From the NCBI GenBank assembly GCA_013214245.1, contig JABSQE010000025.1, positions 1 through 14,147 on the forward strand: a stretch of DNA of 14,147 bases, read 5' to 3'. The number at the start of each line of letters is the position of its first letter. Within the stretch, counting starts at the first letter, position 1. A model generated the notes under the pieces. The model saw nothing but the letters and a program-made list of their open reading frames with translations. It was not told the DNA's origin and made no database searches. Below are positions 6,541 to 14,147 of this stretch, in pieces. Made by a program: the position numbers and the translations under genes. This stretch comes from Hyphomicrobiaceae bacterium. GTDB taxonomy: Bacteria; Pseudomonadota; Alphaproteobacteria; Rhizobiales; Hyphomicrobiaceae.

Positions 6541-6945
6541 ATGCCAAATCATATAAAACAAATAGATACAGTTCTTGATGGGACTGATCAGGCTCAGGGC
6601 TATCATGGGCCATTGTCTCCTTCAGGTGTAAAGGCTTTAAAAACTGCTATCGCTGTAATGGGGGCTATGATAGCTCTCTGCGTAATTGTCATTATAGGAC
6701 GCGTCATTTATTTAGCTTCAGGAACTACGTCTATGGAGGCTGGTCAGCTTTATTCGCGTACGTCTCCTTCTGTTGAATTCGTTCTTCCTACAGGTGCGCA
6801 GGTTCAGAATGTGTCACTAAATGGGGAACGTGCTATAGTTACATTTAGGCTTCATGGACAGACTAAAATCAGTATTTTTAATTTGCATAGCGGAGAACAA
6901 TTGACACAGATACGTTTTATCTCGCCTTTACCTTCTGCAAGCTAA
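6541..6945 (+). CDS. Small single-pass membrane protein, DUF6476-like
   Basis: A 134-residue protein of unknown function. A polar N-terminal segment (1-30) is followed by one strong transmembrane helix (about 34-58, TAIAVMGAMIALCVIVIIGR core). A C-terminal domain with LPTGAQVQNVSLNGERAIVTF and TKISIFNLHSGEQLTQIRF follows. The pattern of an LPxGA phrase, a VSLDGxR strand and a YDLxTGxxLxxIR ending recalls an alphaproteobacterial family that I believe is DUF6476; this is from memory. The C-terminal part is predicted to be outside the membrane on one side, probably periplasmic. ATG 6541 has no clear Shine-Dalgarno. It stands alone, with more than 500 bp of empty DNA on either side. Its survival in such eroded surroundings suggests that it is under selection. 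Confidence 0.75.
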   Translation: MPNHIKQIDTVLDGTDQAQGYHGPLSPSGVKALKTAIAVMGAMIALCVIVIIGRVIYLASGTTSMEAGQLYSRTSPSVEFVLPTGAQVQNVSLNGERAIVTFRLHGQTKISIFNLHSGEQLTQIRFISPLPSAS

Positions 6946-7791
6946 TCAACGTCTTACGATAAATTATATAGATACTTTCTTCAGTAAAATAGTATTTAGA
7001 GTTGATCTACTGCGATGTCCAACTTCATTCTTAATCCAAGTAACGTCTTGTGCTCCTAGAGTTCGAATTAAATGTCTCTTTTTTACAACGTAAGGAATTA
7101 CAACTGCGTATACAGCAGATATTTAGTGATATATTATATAGATGTTATCTCACCTAGTAGGTAGCCTCTAGAGTAGGATCAGATTCTAAATTTCGAAATG
7201 TATAATAAAGCCGGATAGCAGAGTACAAAAACAGTAGTTGAATTAAAAGGTTTTAACTGTAGACTTAATAAAAGTTTCAACCGTTTAATGATAAATCTTC
7301 AGGTTTTATGTTTTTAAGGCAGAAATCTATTTTTCAGTTAAGAGCACGTTTTTGAGATCAAAAAAAGGCAATGTACTTGACGATTTTAACTAAGAGGATC
7401 GGATTGCATTAATTAGTATTCATTTAGGTTAAGTTTCAAAGCTACTAATCATAAACCTCTCAACCCTAGTAAATTAGATGGATTTTAAAGGCATGTAAAT
7501 TTTAGGTTATAGATTAAAATATTAAAACTATATTTTGAGCCAAATTCTAGAAACTGGTGAGACACTGCGGCTGCATAGTCTTTAATCTTTAACGTTTTGA
7601 ATGCTGCCCGTAAGTAAAGCCTCAAGTGTTATGAATAAGCCAGGATTAAGAAATCAAAGTTGAAGGATGTACCATATACAAAATATATCCAAATCAGTCG
7701 TTATCGATAATTAAACGTATGTAATAATTACTTCTCAAGGCATATACTGAGCTAAAGGAATATACTAAACCTTTGTTTTTATTTAAGAATA
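6946..7791. other. Gene-free spacer between the membrane protein gene and tRNA-Tyr
   Basis: About 850 bp of AT-rich DNA with no open frame, recognisable protein fragment or RNA gene. Nothing resembling a terminator was found directly after the upstream gene, and no T-run lies behind the tRNA on the minus strand. It appears to be eroded sequence. Confidence 0.55.
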
Positions 7792-7876
7792 TGGTGGAGG
7801 GAGTTGGATTCGAACCAACGTAGGCATAGCCAACGGGTTTACAGCCCGTCCCCTTTAGCCACTCGGGCACCCCTCC
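7792..7876 (-). tRNA. tRNA-Tyr (anticodon GUA), CCA encoded
   Basis: Read on the minus strand, the gene begins GGAGGGGTGCCCGAGTGGC and ends TCCCTCCACCA. The acceptor stem is 7 bp with one G-U pair at the base. The T arm is GTTGGTTCGAATCCAAC-like. The anticodon arm ACGGGCTGTAAACCCGT places GTA in the loop (complement of 7840-7842). The extra bases between anticodon and T stems form a long variable arm, making it a class II tRNA as bacterial tRNA-Tyr should be. The 3' CCA is encoded (7792-7794). It is divergent from rlmB, with 256 bp between them. Confidence 0.96.
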
Positions 7877-8132
7877 AGAAACTAATTTAGTAAATTTTTA
7901 TACAATAGCCTAAATTTAATATTACTTTAGTGCACAGCCCTTGCGTATGTCAACTAACTTATTATTATCATCAGTAGTTAAATCTATGTGCAGCTTATTC
8001 CCTATCTGTTCCAAAAAAAGCCAGTCCATTGATATAGGGATATCATCAATTCACGATCTCGCAATAATATTTGCACTATGTTTGTGATTATAACCGCTAG
8101 GATGAAACGGCATAAAAAAGAAATCAAATTCT

Positions 8133-8990
8133 ATGGCAAAATCTCCTGTGTTTGAAGATATAAAGCAGCGTCACGCATATGGTATGAAGAACTCTACAGC
8201 AGCAGGTAGACGTCAGCGTAAGCATAAACCTGAGGTTATGAAAGGACATAACGTAATTTATGGTATCCATGCAGTTCAAGCCGTTTTATCAAACTCGAAT
8301 CGTGATGTGTATGCAGTTTATCTTACCCGCAATGCGCAAAGCCGACTGTCTAAAGCGATAGACTGGTCGAAGTTAAACTTGGTTCAAATTGAACCAAAGT
8401 ATCTTGATCAACGTCTTGGCAACGATATTGTTCACCAAGGAGCTATGGTTGAATGCAGCGCTCTTATAGAGCCAAGGCTTCAAGATTTTATTACAGCTGC
8501 TCAAACTAACAATGTTCCTATAGTCGTGTTAGATCATATTACTGATCCACATAATTTTGGTGCGATATTACGCTCCTGTGCTGTGTTTGGTTGTGCGGGT
8601 GTCGTTACAACTCGTAGACGTAGTCCACCGCTTTTCGGTGCGGTAGCTAAATCAGCATCAGGTGCTCTAGAACATGTCCCGGTAGCATTAGTGCAAAATC
8701 TCTCTAGAGAACTTACTAAGCTTGCAAACAATGGGGTAGAAATAATCGGGTTAGAAGGCACTGGCTCACGACGAATTGAAAGTGTATTATTACGTCGGCC
8801 AGTAGCAATTGTACTCGGGGCAGAGGGGCATGGCCTGCGCGAATCAACAAAAAAAGCTTGCACATTTATTGCCAGCATTTACACTCAAGGTTTATTTTCT
8901 AGTCTGAATGTGTCAAACGCAGCTGCTATTGCCCTACACACTCACGCTATGTTACATAAGGGTGTTTCTACGACCTTGTCTGTATCGTAA
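8133..8990 (+). CDS. rlmB: 23S rRNA Gm2251 2'-O-methyltransferase, RlmB/TrmH (SpoU) family
   Basis: An S-adenosylmethionine-dependent SPOUT methyltransferase acting on the ribose of a guanosine in the 23S rRNA peptidyl-transferase region. It has 285 residues. A basic, low-complexity N-terminal tail (1-38) precedes the substrate-binding domain starting VIYGIHAVQAVL (41-52). The knotted SPOUT domain holds all three SpoU motifs: HNFGAILRS (Asn141, Arg147), IVLGAEGHGLRE (226-237) and SLNVSNAAAIALH (Ser257, Asn259, Asn262). VHQGAMVE and SASGALEHVPV also fit RlmB. E. coli RlmB lacks the tail, but alphaproteobacterial members often have one, so ATG 8133 is accepted despite a weak ribosome-binding site; ATG 8184 is an alternative. 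Substrate assignment is by family resemblance; a related tRNA or rRNA target cannot be fully excluded. It has no operon partner and is divergent from tRNA-Tyr. Confidence 0.88.
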   Translation: MAKSPVFEDIKQRHAYGMKNSTAAGRRQRKHKPEVMKGHNVIYGIHAVQAVLSNSNRDVYAVYLTRNAQSRLSKAIDWSKLNLVQIEPKYLDQRLGNDIVHQGAMVECSALIEPRLQDFITAAQTNNVPIVVLDHITDPHNFGAILRSCAVFGCAGVVTTRRRSPPLFGAVAKSASGALEHVPVALVQNLSRELTKLANNGVEIIGLEGTGSRRIESVLLRRPVAIVLGAEGHGLRESTKKACTFIASIYTQGLFSSLNVSNAAAIALHTHAMLHKGVSTTLSVS

Positions 8991-9835
8991 GACTATACTA
9001 GAATAAGATTAGCTGTTTAATTCTATTCCATATCTATGTTGAACATTTTGGGATTTTCGATGGTAGGAATAAATACGAACCTCTAATCACCTCACTCTCT
9101 TGCTATGAGATTGTTTAAAACCATGACGCATCATTAAAATGACGATCAATATGAAACTAAACTAACCATGAAGTAAATTTTTCATCTGAGAGTTTAAAGA
9201 TGTCCATAGCGACAAATCGCTTTAAAGCCTTCAAAAAAAGTTTGTTTTTTTGCGAAGCTGTTGGTTCAGTGTGAGCGTTATTTGCGAAGCTCAAAAGATT
9301 TAAAGGTTTCATCTGACGCGTCGGCTAGAATATGAAGATCACAGTAGTATATGTATCTCATACTACTTGGCTAATCTGGCACAACTCTAAACATAGAGCT
9401 AAATCGGAGCATTTTAGAAACACATGTTAGGGTGGCGAAAAAATTAGTAAATATATGTTGATATAATTGATTTTGAAGTTTTTTAGTTGCTTAAGAATCA
9501 GATGCTGACGGTTTTTTGGCGGATAATACAGGCAAAAAAAGTGTATTAGCAGATGGGATATGTGACTAATCGTGTCAAAAATCTTATGAATAAACTGATT
9601 GAGGATTAGCGTGTGTTAATGTCTTTCCACAAGAAAAGCTTCAGCGTAAGAAATGGTATTTGGTGATTGTCGCAGACTGCATAGAGCATGTCCAGTATGC
9701 ATTTAATTGCTATTACAGCCCATAATTTAGACGGATTAGCCGCAAGTCCCTTGTTTGTTTTACTTGTAGACATTGCACTTAATAGCAAGAGATATAGATC
9801 TATTAATGAGTATTCTGTAAGAGGACTGGGGAAAT
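8991..9835. other. Gene-free spacer between rlmB and ald
   Basis: No gene is recognised. It contains an A/T-rich dyad at 9229-9257 (CTTC-A7 against T7-GC-GAAG) and an 11-bp direct repeat TTTGCGAAGCT (9249-9259, 9281-9291). A minus-strand open frame at 9606-9788 has no homology I know. The ald promoter must lie near its right end, but no convincing -35/-10 pair was found. No Lrp-type regulator, often next to ald, is present. Confidence 0.55.
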
Positions 9836-10954
9836 ATGCATATCGGAGTTCCGAAAGAAATTAAGCCTCATGAGTACCGTGTTGGTTTGATCCCAGCAAA
9901 CGTTCGAGAGCTCGTTTCTCATGGCCACACGGTTAGCGTGGAAACGGGTGCCGGTGAGGGAGTTGGTATGATCGATGTTCACTACCAGGCGGCTGGTGCT
10001 AATATCCTACCTAAAGCTTCAGACGTATTCGCAATCGCGGATATGATCATTAAAGTAAAAGAACCGTTACCCCTAGAGCGAAAAATGCTTCAGCAGGGGC
10101 AGGTGCTCTTTACCTACCTTCACCTTGCTCCGGATCCTGAGCAGGCTAACGATCTTATAAGAAGCGGTGCGACTTGCATCGCCTATGAGACTGTAACCTC
10201 TTGTGTCGGAGGTTTGCCACTATTGGCACCAATGTCGGAGGTAGCTGGAAGAATGTCGATACAGGCTGGTGCGCATTATTTAGAAAAAACAAATGGAGGA
10301 TTGGGTATTCTGCTTGGTGGTGTGCCCGGGGCTGACGTTGGCAAGGTCGTAGTCCTAGGCGGTGGCGTTGTCGGTACCCACGCTATAGATGTTGCGTTAG
10401 GCATGGGGGCGGATGTTTGGGTAGTCGATAATAATATTGAAGTGTTACGCTATTTGTGGCGGCAATTTGGTAATAGGTTGAACACTGTGTTTTCCACGAT
10501 TGATGCAATAGAGCATTACTGTGTTAGGGCGGACCTAGTAATAGGCGGTGTTCTTACGCCAGGTTCTACTGCACCAAAGCTTGTTTCAGCTGGTGTTATC
10601 AAAAAGATGAAACCTGGTTCTGTTGTTGTTAACGTTGCAATAGATCAGGGTGGCTGCTTTGAAACTTCTCATCCCACGACCCATGATGAACCAACGTTTA
10701 TTGTAGACGGTATCATTCATTATTGCGTTGCTAACATGCCTGGAGCGGTACCATGTACTTCAACTAAAGCTTTAAACAACGCAACATTACCGTATATAAT
10801 GGAAATTGCTGATAAGGGATGGCGTAAAGCATTATTACATGATGCAAATCTACGTGCAGGCCTTAATGTACATGCAGGCTACATCACAAATGAGGCCGTA
10901 GCAGAAAGTCTTAGCAAGGAGTTTTATCCAGTAGATGATATTATTAGACAGTGA
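9836..10954 (+). CDS. ald: Alanine dehydrogenase (NAD+)
   Basis: It catalyses L-alanine + NAD+ + H2O to pyruvate + NH4+ + NADH, reversibly, as a cytosolic (typically hexameric) enzyme. It has 372 residues, the family's normal length, starting MHIGVPKEIKPHEYRVGL. Substrate and catalytic residues are at the canonical positions: Arg15, Lys75 (IKVKEP), His96 (YLHLAPD) and Asp270 (VNVAIDQGG). The nucleotide-binding fold has VVLGGGVVGTHA (GxGxxG-like at 175-180). The C-terminal part includes CVANMPGAVPCTST and GLNVHAGYITNEAVAE. ATG 9836 is preceded by GAGG (9821-9824) and GGGGA (9828-9832). It is monocistronic, with a hairpin just after the stop. The direction in vivo is not shown by sequence: it could degrade alanine or assimilate ammonia into alanine. 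All active-site residues are present, so activity is likely. Confidence 0.96.
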   Translation: MHIGVPKEIKPHEYRVGLIPANVRELVSHGHTVSVETGAGEGVGMIDVHYQAAGANILPKASDVFAIADMIIKVKEPLPLERKMLQQGQVLFTYLHLAPDPEQANDLIRSGATCIAYETVTSCVGGLPLLAPMSEVAGRMSIQAGAHYLEKTNGGLGILLGGVPGADVGKVVVLGGGVVGTHAIDVALGMGADVWVVDNNIEVLRYLWRQFGNRLNTVFSTIDAIEHYCVRADLVIGGVLTPGSTAPKLVSAGVIKKMKPGSVVVNVAIDQGGCFETSHPTTHDEPTFIVDGIIHYCVANMPGAVPCTSTKALNNATLPYIMEIADKGWRKALLHDANLRAGLNVHAGYITNEAVAESLSKEFYPVDDIIRQ

Positions 10955-10972
10955 TATTCAATGGTTATCAGA

Positions 10973-10998
10973 CTCATAAAAAAATTTGTGAGCCTTTT
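10973..10998 (+). terminator. Intrinsic terminator after ald
   Basis: CTCATAAA (10973-10980) pairs with TTTGTGAG (10985-10992), one pair being T-G, around an AAAA loop. CCTTTT (10993-10998) follows. It starts 18 bases after the ald stop. The stem is AT-rich and the T-run short, so it is moderate in strength. Confidence 0.5.
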
Positions 10999-11243
10999 AT
11001 ATTTGGGTATGAATTTGAGATGTTAGGTCTTATCCAAAGATCTGACTATATTGTTAAAAGAATAAGTAGATGTACCAACCTATCATGCGGCCTTGATGGT
11101 TTGAGACTATAGGTTCCTAAAGCTGGATTAAGTTTGTTGAGTTCACCAGTGAAAAAGGTGCTTTAACTAGTTTCTTTTAAAAAGCTTTATTTGAAAAAAA
11201 GAGTGCGCCATGGAATTGAAAATCTTAAAAATTAATTGCCCTT

Positions 11244-12023
11244 CTATGAAGGAACAGTTAATAGCGCAACCATTTCTTTTACGGAAGAAACCGTTTCTTT
11301 TTGTTGATTGCAAGGACGACGTATCATTATTACCGGGATTCTTAACTCTCGTGCGGCAGTGAGTTTTGAATTAACAATTTGACCGCCAGAGTTTTTAGTC
11401 ACAAGTGTATCCACACGATAGGAAATTAGAATTTGTCGTTCGTGAAGGGTACTAAACGGTGGGCGTTCTCTTATTACTGTGATCTTTTCGGGTAATCTGT
11501 CTGCAGGTATCTCAATCATTCGAACAATATAGTGCACGTCCTGCCGTTCAATGAAAGGTGCGAGCTGCTGCTTTCCAACTGTTAAAAAGACAACAGAATC
11601 AGGCCTAAGTTTTCGAGCAGCGTCAGTAGCATTTTTGGCATCAAACCATATGTCATTTTTTGTAGGCATCCAAGGTGGCCGATAAAGGCGATAGTATAAG
11701 CACTGTGCTTCATGGGCTGCAGTAATAGCATTCTGAGATATTCGCTCCGAAAAAGGGTGCGTTGCATTAACAATAACATCAATTTTATGATTGCTTAGAA
11801 AGGTCTTCAGACCATGGACGCCACCGAATCCACCAACATGCACAATACCGTCAGGTTTGACTGGATGTTGGGTGTAACCGGCTAGCGATGTTATGATGTG
11901 GAAACGGTTATCTTTATGAAGCTCTTTTGCCAAACAATTAGCATCCCATGTTCCACCGAGAATTAATATCCTAACATATGAATTGTTCTTAAACTTCTGA
12001 TTATAGGCATTGACTGGACTCAT
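11244..12023 (-). CDS. cobK: Precorrin-6A (precorrin-6x) reductase, CobK/CbiJ family
   Basis: It reduces the macrocycle of precorrin-6A with NADPH in adenosylcobalamin synthesis, in the cytoplasm. It has 259 residues, near family length (about 250). Visible motifs in order are RILILGGTWDANCLA (nucleotide-binding start, GGT at 23-25), TSLAGYT (45-51), VIVNATHPFSERIS (84-97), YRLYRPPW (111-118), VFLTVGKQQLAPF (145-157), VTKNSGG (208-214) and KLTAARELRIPVIMIRRP (220-237). This order is diagnostic. ATG 12023 gives a 17-residue lead before the fold; a purine-rich AGGGG lies about 15 bases upstream, rather far away, so the exact start is uncertain. No other cobalamin gene is adjacent, which is unusual because cob genes are commonly clustered. 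It is convergent with ald across about 290 bp. The reading frame shows no damage. Confidence 0.93.
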   Translation of the reverse strand: MSPVNAYNQKFKNNSYVRILILGGTWDANCLAKELHKDNRFHIITSLAGYTQHPVKPDGIVHVGGFGGVHGLKTFLSNHKIDVIVNATHPFSERISQNAITAAHEAQCLYYRLYRPPWMPTKNDIWFDAKNATDAARKLRPDSVVFLTVGKQQLAPFIERQDVHYIVRMIEIPADRLPEKITVIRERPPFSTLHERQILISYRVDTLVTKNSGGQIVNSKLTAARELRIPVIMIRRPCNQQKETVSSVKEMVALLTVPS

Positions 12024-12592
12024 TGTTATAGAATTCAGCCCCTTTAGCTGACATGTTATTATTTAGATCGTCTTAAATTTAGAATGGTTCCTGTACTTTT
12101 TTATTGCAGCTAAAAGTGATCTATATGTATAAACCTGAAAATTATTTATGATAGTAGTGTTTATTTTCTATGTAAGTAATTTTATACCTCTAAGGTGGAG
12201 ATGAAGAATTTTCTGATGTATCAAGTTTAGTATTATCTAAGTTTTATTTATAACAAGACTTTTTTTAATTCCTTGCGCAGCAAAAGGATTGAAGTAAAGG
12301 TTAGGATAAGTCAACTAATTAATAGAGTGCAATCATTCATAACACGTGGACTGTTACAAATGCTGTATTTAAACAATCGATCGGTGATCTATAAAATAAC
12401 TCAATAGCTTTTATTTTAACCAACTTTTAGTAAATCTTGGATTTTTTTTACAATCTTTTTACTACGATGAACATCCTGATTATAAGGCGCTATGTGAGCA
12501 ATTAAAAGTTAAATATAAATAGCAACTACATTTCAGGACGTTTGTCTCTAACAATTTAACCAGATTTCGCAAATATCTTCTGCTTTGGTACC
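12024..12592. other. Gene-free spacer between cobK and the HAD hydrolase gene
   Basis: About 570 bp, AT-rich, with stops in every frame. No RNA gene or protein remnant is recognised. It should contain the cobK promoter and the 3' end of the HAD gene transcript, but no clear terminator hairpin with a T-run was found. Confidence 0.55.
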
Positions 12593-13462
12593 TCACCACT
12601 TTAGGGCGGACATCGCTGCAACCGGTTGATCATTACCAAATCCATAAAACAGTTTAGCTAGTATTTTTTTTTCTAGTGACTTTGAAAGATCCATATGAAT
12701 GCCTGATGCTATGAAAACCGATTGAATACCTACCGTTGCTGCGCCGTTAATATCAGTTAACACACCATCTCCTATAGCTAGAATGCGCTCTTTCGAAATA
12801 TTTTCTTTTAGATCGTTGCTAACTTTGTTAAATGCAAAGTCATAAATAGGTGCATAAGGCTTACCGCTATATATGACTTCACCTCCAAGATTTTCATAAA
12901 TCTGCGCAATTGCGCCAGCACAGTAAACAGTTTTATTGCCGCGCTTTATCTTTAGATCAGGGTTAACGCATAACATCCTAGTGCTACGACTTTGAAAAGA
13001 ATTAAGAAGTGATAAATAATCGTTAGGGCTTTCCTTTTCATCATTCAGCAAGCCCGTGCAAACAATGGTGTCGGCTGTTAAAGGAGTAGAAAAAGTCAGT
13101 TTAAGGCCCTGAAAAACCTCAGTATTATATATTGGACCCAAATGATAAATAGATTTGTGAAGCCATGACTTTAATACACCTCTAGTAACATCTCCAGAAG
13201 TAACGATTGCATTGTAAGCAGAGCGTGGTACGCCAATTTGGTCTAATTGTGCAATTACAGAAGCGCTTGTACGTGGAGCGTTAGTTAGTAATAAGATGTA
13301 ACCGCCACGTTTGCGGAAAGACTGGCACGCTAAAACTGAATTCTCAAATGGTACAACTCCATTGTGGATGACACCCCATATGTCAAGAAACCAGACATCG
13401 ACAGTTCTAGACAGCTCAGAAATTGATGAAATAATTGATATCTCTTTTCTATATTTAGACAT
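12593..13462 (-). CDS. HAD superfamily class IIA hydrolase, TIGR01459-like
   Basis: A predicted cytosolic phosphatase-fold protein of 289 residues, related to NagD and 4-nitrophenylphosphatases. HAD motifs are visible in order: motif I WFLDIWGVIHNG with nucleophile Asp27; motif II LLLTNAPR (Thr60); motif III SGKPYAPIY (Lys201) after the type IIA cap (about 80-195); motif IV AIGDGVLTDINGAATVG (Asp232, Asp237). In NagD-type enzymes motif I is DxDG; here the second Asp is Trp29. I recall DxWGV as normal for the TIGR01459 alphaproteobacterial group, so this is a family trait, not damage. The substrate is unknown. Many alphaproteobacteria have this gene next to the riboflavin kinase/FAD synthase gene; that neighbour is not seen here. 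The ATG at 13462 has no strong Shine-Dalgarno. Confidence 0.88.
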   Translation of the reverse strand: MSKYRKEISIISSISELSRTVDVWFLDIWGVIHNGVVPFENSVLACQSFRKRGGYILLLTNAPRTSASVIAQLDQIGVPRSAYNAIVTSGDVTRGVLKSWLHKSIYHLGPIYNTEVFQGLKLTFSTPLTADTIVCTGLLNDEKESPNDYLSLLNSFQSRSTRMLCVNPDLKIKRGNKTVYCAGAIAQIYENLGGEVIYSGKPYAPIYDFAFNKVSNDLKENISKERILAIGDGVLTDINGAATVGIQSVFIASGIHMDLSKSLEKKILAKLFYGFGNDQPVAAMSALKW

Positions 13463-13934
13463 TTTGTTCTACAATTAAGAGTTAATCATTACGTTTAAAT
13501 TTAGATATAATATAAGTATAGTCTACTGTGATCATATAATATACGTCGCATGCTTAGAAGATTGGCGCGTATCGTGGATTTTTAGTTTAAAGAGAAGTTG
13601 CTAAGATAACGGCTAATTTTTTTTTAATTGACTTGCTATTGATATATAACAAACGCAAGCTAGTTTAAGTATCAACATAAAGGTACTTAGAGATCTTCTG
13701 TAGTATACTTCTTATCTTAGATTATCATCGATGCTTAATGAGTATATTTTAAAGCTATAAGAGTAGTTTCGCTGGTGCTAATATTAATGTGCTTAAGCAT
13801 GATTGGAGTTCGGTTAGCTGCAATGTTGTTGATAAAGTGTAAATAGATTTGTCTGCTTTGTAATTCGTTTGTCATATATTTTTATAAAAAGCAACTTCGT
13901 TTGAGTCGTCTGCATGACCAAAGTTTGGTTAAGT
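13463..13934. other. Gene-free spacer between the HAD and GNAT genes
   Basis: About 470 bp with no gene, RNA or protein remnant that I recognise. Both flanking genes are on the minus strand, so any promoter of the HAD gene should lie near 13465-13530, which is AT-rich but offers no unambiguous -35/-10 pair. Confidence 0.5.
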
Positions 13935-14147
13935 TCAATTAGAATTAATCTTCTTCCATTCTTCTGCTGCTATTACCCATACAAGCCCTTTCCAGGTACC
14001 AAGTGTACGATGTGGAATAGAAAAGTCTCGTTTTGGATCTCTCCTGAGATTGAGCCGCTCCATTATAACCTGTGAGCGCTCATCATCAGGTCCTATATAA
14101 GCGAACACTTCAGATAGACCAATGCGTGTAAAAACGTCGTGTAGTGC
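13935..14147 (-). CDS. GNAT family N-acetyltransferase, C-terminal part (5' end outside window)
   Basis: An open minus-strand frame of 70 codons runs from the right edge to a TGA at 13935-13937. It contains LSEVFAYIGPDDERSQVIME, then RLNLRRDPKRDFSIPH, then TWKGLVWVIAAEEWKK. The phrase NxRSQxVMERLGMRRDPxxDFxHP marks the C-terminal half of RimJ/RimL-like GNAT acetyltransferases, where the Asn of the acetyl-CoA-binding region is replaced here by Asp-Asp. The substrate cannot be inferred. In relatives a PxGHPLxxHVLYR segment follows DFxHP; here it is only loosely similar (HRTLGTWKGLVWVI). There is no stop or frameshift in the visible part. Whether the gene is complete beyond the window is unknown. 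Confidence 0.75.
   Translation of the reverse strand, partial: ALHDVFTRIGLSEVFAYIGPDDERSQVIMERLNLRRDPKRDFSIPHRTLGTWKGLVWVIAAEEWKKINSN

Noticed and set aside
8534..8878. 114-codon minus-strand open frame inside rlmB
   Set aside because: Antisense to the SPOUT catalytic domain; its residues only mirror rlmB codons.
9229..9291. A7/T7 dyad and an 11-bp direct repeat TTTGCGAAGCT as terminator or mobile-element ends
   Set aside because: The dyad has a two-base mismatch and is more than 200 bp from the rlmB stop; the repeat is short, single-spaced and not linked to any transposase.
9606..9788. 60-codon minus-strand open frame upstream of ald as a regulator gene
   Set aside because: No helix-turn-helix or Lrp similarity and no ribosome-binding site.
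11582..11782. Minus-strand open frame in a second frame within cobK
   Set aside because: Leu/Met-rich out-of-frame shadow of cobK.
1..14147. CRISPR arrays, insertion sequences, phage or toxin-antitoxin genes
   Set aside because: No regularly spaced repeats, terminal inverted repeats, transposase or integrase motifs, or toxin-antitoxin pairs were seen on either strand.

Overview
The window looks like a piece of an AT-rich, gene-poor alphaproteobacterial genome undergoing decay, of the kind seen in host-associated bacteria. Three things suggest this. Recognisable products (NifK with the DYNYDLVR C-terminus, nif ferredoxins of the FdxN and FdxB types, a TIGR01459-like HAD protein, a DUF6476-like membrane protein, RlmB with a basic N-terminal extension) have alphaproteobacterial character. 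Intact genes cover only about half of the sequence. A block of nif genes survives only as frameshifted, internally deleted remains. The identity is an inference: a Rhodospirillales-like symbiont with low coding density would fit, but the window has no rRNA or other marker that settles it.

Layout. 1-1059: the 3' end of a nitrogenase operon, with nifK (C-terminal part), nifT and fdxN, all open. Each of the two spacers holds a strong inverted repeat. 1060-2308: no gene recognised; a candidate eroded NifA/sigma-54 promoter lies at its end. 2309-3274: a collapsed nifE-nifN-(missing nifX region)-fdxB operon, squeezed into under 1 kb by at least three internal deletions plus frameshifts and stops. 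3275-4081: empty. 4082-5971: intact htpG (Hsp90), followed by a weak terminator. 6541-6945: a small single-pass membrane protein. 7792-7876: tRNA-Tyr(GUA) on the minus strand. 8133-8990: rlmB-type rRNA 2'-O-methyltransferase. 9836-10954: alanine dehydrogenase with its own hairpin terminator. On the minus strand follow a precorrin-6A reductase (cobK, 11244-12023), a HAD class IIA hydrolase (12593-13462) and the C-terminus of a GNAT acetyltransferase that runs off the right edge (13935-14147). Spacers of 0.25-1.25 kb without any gene separate these.

How it fits together. The intact genes are mostly housekeeping or nutritional: a chaperone, rRNA and tRNA functions, pyruvate/alanine/ammonia interconversion and one step of cobalamin synthesis. 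NifK, NifT and FdxN belong to nitrogen fixation, but NifE and NifN form the scaffold for FeMo-cofactor assembly and both are broken here. Either functional nifEN copies exist elsewhere, or diazotrophy is being lost and nifK/nifT/fdxN are the last open frames of a dying cluster. That contrast is the main finding of the window.
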